From positions 62,001 to 126,000 of the forward strand of contig CAVNUY010000018.1 in assembly GCA_963691655.1 (NCBI GenBank): a DNA stretch of 64,000 bases, written 5' to 3'. How positions within the stretch are numbered: position 1 is the stretch's first letter; each line of letters starts with the position of its first letter. This document shows positions 57,831-64,000 of this stretch, one piece after another. Origin of the DNA: Toxonevra muliebris. Its lineage: Eukaryota; Arthropoda; Insecta; Diptera; Pallopteridae. Under the pieces are notes generated by a model. The model made no database searches. It saw only the letters and a list, made by a program, of their open reading frames with translations, and was not told where the DNA came from. A program made the translations under genes and the position numbers.

Positions 57831-59426
57831 CTACATGTAAACGTATTTTGTTCGTAAAAAATAAATTCGAATTAATTAATTATTCATTAAAAAAAACTTA
57901 ATGCTAAACTTATCGGATTTACACATAAAAGTAAAATTAATGCAGATACAGATATAAAATATTGTTGCACATATTTGACTATAAATTCAAATGGCCTTAA
58001 AAACAAGTTATCGAATTCTACTTTACAGACCTGTTTCTGTCTACAACATGGTTTCGCTCAAAAATATTTTTAGGGACCTTATATAAATGAGTATCTCTCT
58101 CTGTAATACATAGTGTAATCCTTTTGTTGAAAAGGTAAACAAAATTAATTAAGCAGTGAAATTGAATTGCTATTTTTTGTAATGAATATATTAAAAGATA
58201 TTGTTTCCAGTTTCTTGGAACATTACCCTTTTTTTCTGCTGCATAATCCCGTACAACACGAAATCGTATAACTCTGTAGTTCTTGTAAGTCGTATTTTTC
58301 TATTAGACTACCTTACTACATCTTGCATTGGTTAACCTCTAAGAATAAAAATTGCGTAAAAAATCTCGAACAACTTAAACTGTAGATTCCTTCACTTTAT
58401 GTTCAAATATAGCACTCTCAATACGAATTCTTTAGAAAAGAGTTTGTGAGAATGTGTAATTATTCGACCTTATAGTAAATATTCTTATGACGTTATCTGT
58501 ATATAAAGGGTGTTTCAACAAAAGTTGCAGGGTTGGAAACTTTAGTAACTTTGACAGTTGCTATCGTATAAACATCAGATTTGACAAGCATGTCCAAGAA
58601 CATCAATCCGCCAACGTGTGCAGCAATTGCATCTTTCTACGGCTACTGTGCATCGAATTTTTACCAAAGATCTTCATTTGCACGACGTCTACTTTCAACA
58701 GCATTGAGTAACGAGCTATACTTCAAGAGAATCTGTCGACTTACTGCGTATCAAAGTTCGTTAAATTTGCGAGGTTTATTTGAAAAACAAACCCTGCAGC
58801 TCTTGTTAAAACTCTTTATTATCTCTTCCTTATAAACATTTTTTCGTCACATTTCTTTCATATAAACGAACAAACAGCGCCGTCAGCGTTTCCTTTATAT
58901 GACTTTTAGTTCTTTTGCTCTATATTTTGCTTCTTTTTTTTAAATATAAAGTCGAAAATTGATTAAAGTGAAAAAATTAAGAGAGTTTTTGAGAGTGTGT
59001 AAATGTTGTAAAAAACAAAATCTTGCCATTTCCGTTACGTATTTCCGTTTTATAATGACAGTTTCCAGTTTATTTTCCTTTTCCAAACGCGGCCAAAGAA
59101 GTTGCACTTCAAATTAGGAGTTACTTGATTATTGCACTACGGATTATTTATAAGTTACATCATTAGAACTTATGCAAGGTTAAGAGTTACTTCATTTTTC
59201 AATTAGGAGCTCTTTTATTTAGGAGTTATTTCGATGTGCGCCAGATGTGTCAAAAAGTTTCATATTTAGAATGTCTTACGTGACTGTTACTAATTTTAAT
59301 TTTTTAAAACATCATCTCTCACAATTTATAATTATTATTAGTTTTGCTAAAACACATTAAATATAGTAAACTTATTTTGCAATTGCAAATAGTAGATTTT
59401 GAGATATTTTTAAACCAAAAATTCAC
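57831..59426. other. PMCA intron 4, distal part
   Basis: Non-coding except for a small inverted-repeat element at 58502-58820. No other gene or exon was recognised. Confidence 0.4.
58502..58820. mobile_element. MITE-like element with GTTTCAACAAAAG ends
   Basis: The left end ATAAAGGGTGTTTCAACAAA followed by AGTTGCAGGGTT is mirrored at the right by AAACCCTGCAGCTCTTGTTAAAACTCTTTAT, with a few mismatches, so about 32 bp per arm. It is about 319 bp. The interior open frames (58487-58711, 58581-58835) have no recognisable domain. It lies in PMCA intron 4. Confidence 0.62.
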
Positions 59427-59462
59427 CTGTTAAACTCTTGCTCTTTTTCGCCTTTTTAGCCT
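59427..59462 (-). CDS. PMCA: PMCA 36-nt cassette microexon (Lys-rich)
   Basis: Between acceptor ATTACCAG and donor GTGAAT, 36 nt completes the split codon to read EAKKAKKSKSLTG. It enters and leaves after one base, so including or skipping it keeps the frame (12 residues added) between KKMKK of exon 4 and the exon 5 linker. Drosophila PMCA, as I recall it, has a similar Lys-rich EAKK... segment at this point. Its place in the phospholipid-sensitive cytosolic loop before M3 suggests a regulatory splice option; use in this species is not shown. Confidence 0.8.
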
Positions 59463-60789
59463 CTGGTAATATGCATATTTTTTAGATTTTTGTTTTATAT
59501 TTTTTTGTTTATTTTTTTTTTTTGTAATTTTTCAAAATTAATTTTTGTGTTTTGTTTAATGTAATTTTTTTGTTTTTTGATATATTCCAATTCATTCGAA
59601 TTTTTTTTTGCATTGTGTTGGTTTGTTGGTTATGATGAGATGGTGTTGTATTGGTTGGTGTTGGTTGTGGTGGTAGATGAAAAGGTCAATTATCAATCAA
59701 TCAATTCACGTCATGCAACACGTATGAGAATGTAAAAAATAAAATAAAAAATAAGAAATAAGTGAAAATAGAAAATGCAGATTCTTTTCTAAACAAAATT
59801 TTTTTTATATCTACTCAGATAAAACAAAATAAAATGTAACCTAGTAAAGTAGACATATTCTGATATAATATAGAAAAGATTGTAGTACTGCTGGTTATTA
59901 TATAGAAGTTTATTAATTGGCTTAATTTGACATTTATGTAAAAATATAATACTTAGGTTCTGTAGACGAAGAAATCGATGGCACAAGTCCTTCTACTTTG
60001 AAAATATTTGCTTTATTTTATAATATTCTTTTAGATTTTGATTAAGTGAAACATATATTCGTATCTTTTGAATATACAAGCCCTAACCACTATTAATACG
60101 TACAGCTAAATTTGTTTCTAAACTTCAACTTTAAATTCTATTTTACGATTATAAAACTCATTTTCTTTCCAAGATGTTATATTTATTTGAAACCTTATGG
60201 AATTTATCTTAAAAATATTTTTAAATTTTTAACAAAATTTTTATATTTTATTCCAGCATACTCATTATATTACAAAATAATGGGTGACCACTATTAATAC
60301 GTACACTAGAAAAAAATCAGAAATAAGAAACAAAGTAAACAAAACAACAATCGGAATAGCATTTTGCTGTTTGTAAGTAGCTAAAAAATATTAATATTAC
60401 TCAAATAATGTCATGGTTTGCAGAAAGCCTGCCTGCGCAGATATTCGAAAGTAAATGATTGATAAAATAAAATCTGGCGACAATTTTTGCACTGATTCAA
60501 TGAGTTAAGATTAGAAAAATCTACACTACAATCTGTTGTAAATAAAAATTCTAAAAAGTTACTCAGCCTTAAAGAATACTGCCAGTCGTGGTAAATTCGA
60601 CTTGACCGATCGTTATCTGAAACAAAACAGACGAAGCACCGAATGAAACGCAGCATCAGAGTAGGTAAGAGCGATAGGAGAATTAGTAGGACATGGGTGG
60701 ACAAGGACAAATTTCGAAAAATTGGTTATGGGCTTTACAAGGTAGGGTTAATATAAGTATCACGCTTGTATTTTTCTTCCATATTTTTT
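59463..60789. other. PMCA intron 4, central part
   Basis: AT-rich DNA with T-rich and TTGG-rich tracts (59500-59670). From about 60580 to 60720 the plus strand may hold the decayed N-terminal half of the Tc1-like element that follows, but I see no firm motif. ACCACTATTAATACGTACA occurs at about 60086 and again at about 60289, a short direct repeat about 200 bp apart. Confidence 0.4.
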
Positions 60790-61278
60790 AGGCTAAAGAA
60801 AAGCCATTATTAACCGATAAACAAAAGAAACTTTGACTTGCTTGGGAGAAGACAACACAATTATAGTCGGTATTAAATCAAAATTTCATACTCGTGTTTG
60901 CAATGTACGAAGAGAGTGATTCTGAAAAAGCGCCTATCACCTCCATGCATGTTTGCGAAAAACGTAGGACAATTGACGGCACCACAAAAGTTGCAGAGCA
61001 TGTACCGCTAAATTCACACAAAATTGGTTAAGTTCGTAAAAAATAAGTGTATGAGATTGGTTATTATCAAGCCCTGGTCTAAAGAGATTGAAGGTGTTTG
61101 GGCAGTTATGAAGGAAAGTGTGGTAAATGATCAGCAAAGAACTGTTGGGGAATTAAAAGCCAAAACCAAAGAAAATTGCGAGTCCATAACACCCAGTGAA
61201 CGCCAAAATCTGGTTAATAGTATGCCAAACCAAATTAAAGCCATAATAACAGCAAAGGGAGATGCAAAAGAATATTAA
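60790..61278 (+). pseudogene. Tc1-like transposase remnant
   Basis: 60793-60860 reads AKEKPLLTDKQKKL, a stop, LAWEKTTQL, matching the conserved helix before the first catalytic Asp (K-P-L-L-T-x-K-Q-x-K..LAWA). The middle is scrambled. 61085-61278 reads IEGVWAVMKESVVNDQQRTV, GELKAKTKENCESITPSERQ, NLVNSMPNQIKAIITAKGDA KEY, the Tc1 C-terminus with IE..W and NLV.SMP..I.A.I..KG. Catalytic residues are not recoverable. It lies in PMCA intron 4. Confidence 0.8.
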
Positions 61279-61857
61279 TTTTGATTGTTATGCCCTGTAC
61301 GTTTTAATAATGGTCAATGGTTATTTCTTAGTTTTATGAGTACCATAGAATAAAGTATAAAAATTTCATTTGTTGTATAAGTTAAATGTTTTTGCTTTTT
61401 ATATTTAATTAATTATTCACTAAGCTTACAAAAAAATATAGCATCTTTAAAACAAATCACATTTTATAATCGTAAAATCGCATTCAAAGTTGAAAATTAG
61501 AAACAGATTCAGCTTGTACGTACTCTATCGAAAAGATGTAAGATCTAAAATAAACAGAGGCCCTAACGGTTATGTAATTTATTGTAAAAGTCAGATATTA
61601 ATAGTAATTCTGTGGCTTTTATTATAATGGGCGACATAAAACTCTTATTATTGACTTTTATGGTTTTTGGGCGGAAATAATAGTTATTTTTGACTTTTAC
61701 AACAAAAATAAAGTTTTATTTTGTGACTTAATTTTTCGGCCAATTAATTTTATGACTTTTATTTTTTCTGATAAAAATAAATGGTCAACCCCATTTATAA
61801 AAAAAAAACAACCTGCTGCTGCTTAAGTTTATGAAAATTTCGAAAGAATTGACAGAG
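61279..61857. other. Intronic low-complexity DNA
   Basis: The word GACTTTTA recurs about five times with variants between 61585 and 61760. No gene. Confidence 0.4.
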
Positions 61858-62085
61858 TTATAGGCATTTAAATCCGTTTTTTACGCAAAATTTAATGCAT
61901 GTTCGTTGTTGCAAATTTAAATCCATTTCTAAAATTGTAAAAAATCGGCAACACACACAGAGATAGATGTACTTTTGGCTACGTACCTTTGCAAATGTCA
62001 AGCTATTTATCAACAACAGATGTACCAACAGATGAACGATGGGAGCGCCACACAATCCGGGAACTTTTTGATCAAGGTGGTATAT
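61858..62085 (-). mobile_element. Solo mariner 5' end (same family as 44253-45190)
   Basis: The stretch matches 44935-45190: TTTTTACGCAAAATTTAAT, AATCGGCAACACACACAGAG, TGCAAATGTCAAGCTAT, CAACAACAGATGTACCAAC, GATGGGAGCGCCACAC, then the terminal repeat ATCCGGGAACTTTTTGATCA AGGTGG followed by TA. The transposase and the other end are absent. The terminus here matches the inverted repeat better than the 45190 end does. Confidence 0.8.
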
Positions 62086-62470
62086 ATAGGTGTTTCGAGT
62101 TACTCGAAAAACGCTTCTTTTTGAGAATAAAAGTCAATAAAACTATTTCTGATTTTGAAAAAAAAAAGATCTAATTTTGGATTATTAATATTTTTTTTTC
62201 TTTTTTTTAAAGAATGAAAGAAAAAATCTGTCGAAAACGTGTTAAACAAAATTTTTTAATTGCAGAAGGTGATTAGTTACATAGATCTGAAACAGCGGCT
62301 ATTTTACCACAATGTCAAAATTCTACCCCATCCAACTCTGCGAGTTTTTGACCGATCTCGTTTAAATTTGGTGTGATAACTACTAAGTGGGTTCTCTTGA
62401 GATTAAATCACCAATATAATATATAACACAATTAAGTAAATGTTCGTGATAATAAGTGGGACAAACTTAC
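62086..62470. other. Intronic DNA between mariner remnant and exon 4
   Basis: No gene or repeat is recognised. Confidence 0.4.
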
Positions 62471-62681
62471 CCTTTTTCATCTTCTTAATTTCTGCTTCTT
62501 GTTCATCCACAGCCGCACCCAATAATGTGAATATGATGCCCGCTTGTGAATTAACACCGACTGCAGTAACAATCATTTTCCCGCTACCCTCCATAACATG
62601 AGTACCGGAGAGCACCATTGGATCAACATCGGGACCTTTTTTAACATGATCGGATTCACCTGTTAACGATGACTCATCAAC
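62471..62681 (-). CDS. PMCA: PMCA coding exon 4 (A-domain)
   Basis: After TATTAG it reads [20 protein letters not shown], then [40 protein letters not shown] and [14 protein letters not shown] is the actuator-domain motif that dephosphorylates the pump. It is 211 nt and leaves after one base before GTAAGT. The adjacent downstream sequence is where the Lys-rich alternative segment joins. Confidence 0.95.
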
Positions 62682-62758
62682 CTAATAAAAAAAAAACAAC
62701 AACCACAAGAAATTTATGTCTAAACTTGTTTAGTCTCAAGTAAATTTTGAATTCATAC

Positions 62759-63045
62759 CTTTAAATCATTGCTTTGTATTAAACAGCCATCAGCTGGCAA
62801 TAGGTCCCCGTATTTGATCTGCGCAATGTCTCCAACTAAAATATCACCAACCGATATTTGGCACGTATCACCGTCGCGTATAACTGAAAACTTGTGTTCG
62901 CCTTCAATGCGATTTTGCAAACCACGAAATTGCCTTTCTTTTGAATAATCATTGAATGCAGTGACAAATACAACAACAATAACGGAAATTAAAATAGCAA
63001 GGCCTTCTATCCAACCATGGTGATCTTCTTCTTCTTCTAAAACAG
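62759..63045 (-). CDS. PMCA: PMCA coding exon 3 (M2 and A-domain)
   Basis: After ATAACAG it reads [95 protein letters not shown], ending before GTATGA. It holds M2 and the start of the actuator domain. It is 287 nt and leaves in phase 0. Confidence 0.95.
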
Positions 63046-63136
63046 CTGTTATAGAAAAAAAATTATAAATATAAATAAGGATTTAGTAACCAGACAACGA
63101 TATATGTATGTATAAAAATGATTAAAAAAAACTTAC

Positions 63137-63331
63137 AAGCATCTTCATCGGCGGGCTTGTAAAATGATAAACCAAGTGATACTAATGCAGCTACTTGTAA
63201 TATAATAAGTGTGATATCCTGCAGCGCTTCCCAGACTAATGTTAGAAATGTTTTTGGTGGTTTCGGTGGTATAACATTAGAACCAAATGTTTCTTGTCTA
63301 TGTTCAATATCGGCTTTTGACCCACTTAAAC
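63137..63331 (-). CDS. PMCA: PMCA coding exon 2 (N-terminal helix and M1)
   Basis: After TTGTACAG it reads [64 protein letters not shown], ending before GTAAGT. The [12 protein letters not shown] block and the following hydrophobic run are M1. It is 195 nt; one base is left over at each end as needed for phase. Confidence 0.95.
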
Positions 63332-63389
63332 CTGTACAAAGATAAAAAATTTTATGGCACAACGTTCACGATTCAAAGTGAATATTTAC

Positions 63390-63561
63390 CATCAATTGGA
63401 GATGTATATAATTTTCTACATATTTCGGTCATACCACCAAGTTCTTGGATTTTGGCTACGCCCTCCCTTCCTCGGTGCTCCATGAGCTCTCGTAATTGCT
63501 TAAGAGAAATCCCATATTGCGCCGGTCTTCCATCTATTGTAGCCATTTGTTATGATGTAAT
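63390..63561 (-). CDS. PMCA: PMCA coding exon 1 with start codon and short 5' UTR
   Basis: The acceptor TTATTACAG precedes 63561; 15 nt of 5' UTR (ATTACATCATAACAA) lead to ATG at 63546-63544. It reads MATIDGRPAQYGISLKQLRE, LMEHRGREGVAKIQELGGMT, EICRKLYTSPID, ending before GTAAAT. I chose this start because MATIDGRP is the conserved insect PMCA N-terminus and the codon before it is not open further upstream in exon sequence. An intron interrupts the 5' UTR, so the promoter lies beyond this exon. Confidence 0.92.
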
Positions 63562-64000
63562 CTGTAATAAATTAGAGAAATTATAAAAAATGTGGATTTG
63601 TGTAAATATTAATTTAAAGAAAAAAAAATTGTTGTTTAATAAAAGTTGTTACAGTCATTGAGGTGAGGTTTTTCATAATGAGAACACGATTTTTACATTA
63701 ACCTGGAGACTTAGGGAATCCCTCTATTATATATTCAGCCCATTACAGCTGACTTACAAAAAATAACATTAAACATTAGTGATATAAATATTTAAAAGGA
63801 CTCAAGCTGCAACCCAACACATGACAGCAACTAAAAACGCAGGCGCATAATCAAGAAACCTAAGTTTGTATACATTCTCATGAAATCCCTAGACAGGTCG
63901 TAAAAGTTGTTCGAACATTTATGGGCAGGTGGGCATGACATATCTGAAAAACCATTCCATGGAAGACAATAACAGTTTTTATGGAAAGGTAGTAGTAGTA
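63562..64000. other. 5' UTR intron of PMCA
   Basis: Non-coding upstream DNA. It must contain intron sequence ending at the acceptor at 63562. The upstream non-coding exon and promoter were not identified. Confidence 0.5.

Noticed and set aside
60411..60710. 99-codon minus-strand frame in PMCA intron 4
   Set aside because: No domain; the same DNA on the plus strand fits better as flank of the Tc1-like remnant.

Overview
The window is eukaryotic, AT-rich, intron-containing DNA. It most likely comes from a large-genome fly (higher Diptera). The evidence is one conserved animal gene with spliceosomal introns, embedded in dense DNA transposons and non-LTR retrotransposons of types usual in fly genomes. 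The species cannot be named from the sequence alone.

The only host gene I can support is a plasma-membrane calcium ATPase (PMCA, type IIB P-type ATPase). It runs on the minus strand from a 5' UTR acceptor at 63561 down to an exon ending at 37751. Thirteen coding exons and one 36-nt cassette microexon join with correct GT/AG sites and correct phase, giving about 1047 codons that carry TGES, PEGLP, DKTGT, KGAS, TGDN and GDGTNDGP. The last coding exon(s), with the C-terminal regulatory tail, were not found and probably lie beyond position 1. Positions 1-37750 are therefore either its next intron or flanking DNA.

Mobile elements dominate the rest. Three elements of one LOA-like non-LTR family (apurinic endonuclease, reverse transcriptase, RNase H and C-terminal zinc knuckle) lie on the plus strand. 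Element C (24.5-27.7 kb) is gutted, B (38.0-44.0 kb) is full length with a 14-bp target duplication and few lesions, and A (51.7-56.0 kb) is decayed. B and A sit in PMCA introns, antisense to the gene. The 5' end of B folds as a complete HDV-like self-cleaving ribozyme, with P1 starting at the first base of the element. C has the same fold with compensatory changes in P2, and A keeps all of it except the 5' strand of P1.

DNA transposons include two hAT families with exact 8-bp target duplications (10467-12734 and 21429-22732). A fold-back element has arms of about 460 bp and a 7-bp duplication (46795-48710), with three other copies. There is also an unrelated long inverted repeat (7671-9482), an internally deleted element carrying an uncharacterised conserved protein (4455-6241), decayed mariner and Tc1-like transposases (16.3-17.1, 44.25-45.19, 60.8-61.3 and 61.9-62.1 kb), a pogo-like element, several MITE-like inverted repeats and a tRNA-like tandem repeat. 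Nesting gives relative ages: 18.2-23.4 kb is an old hAT element carrying later insertions of at least two other families.
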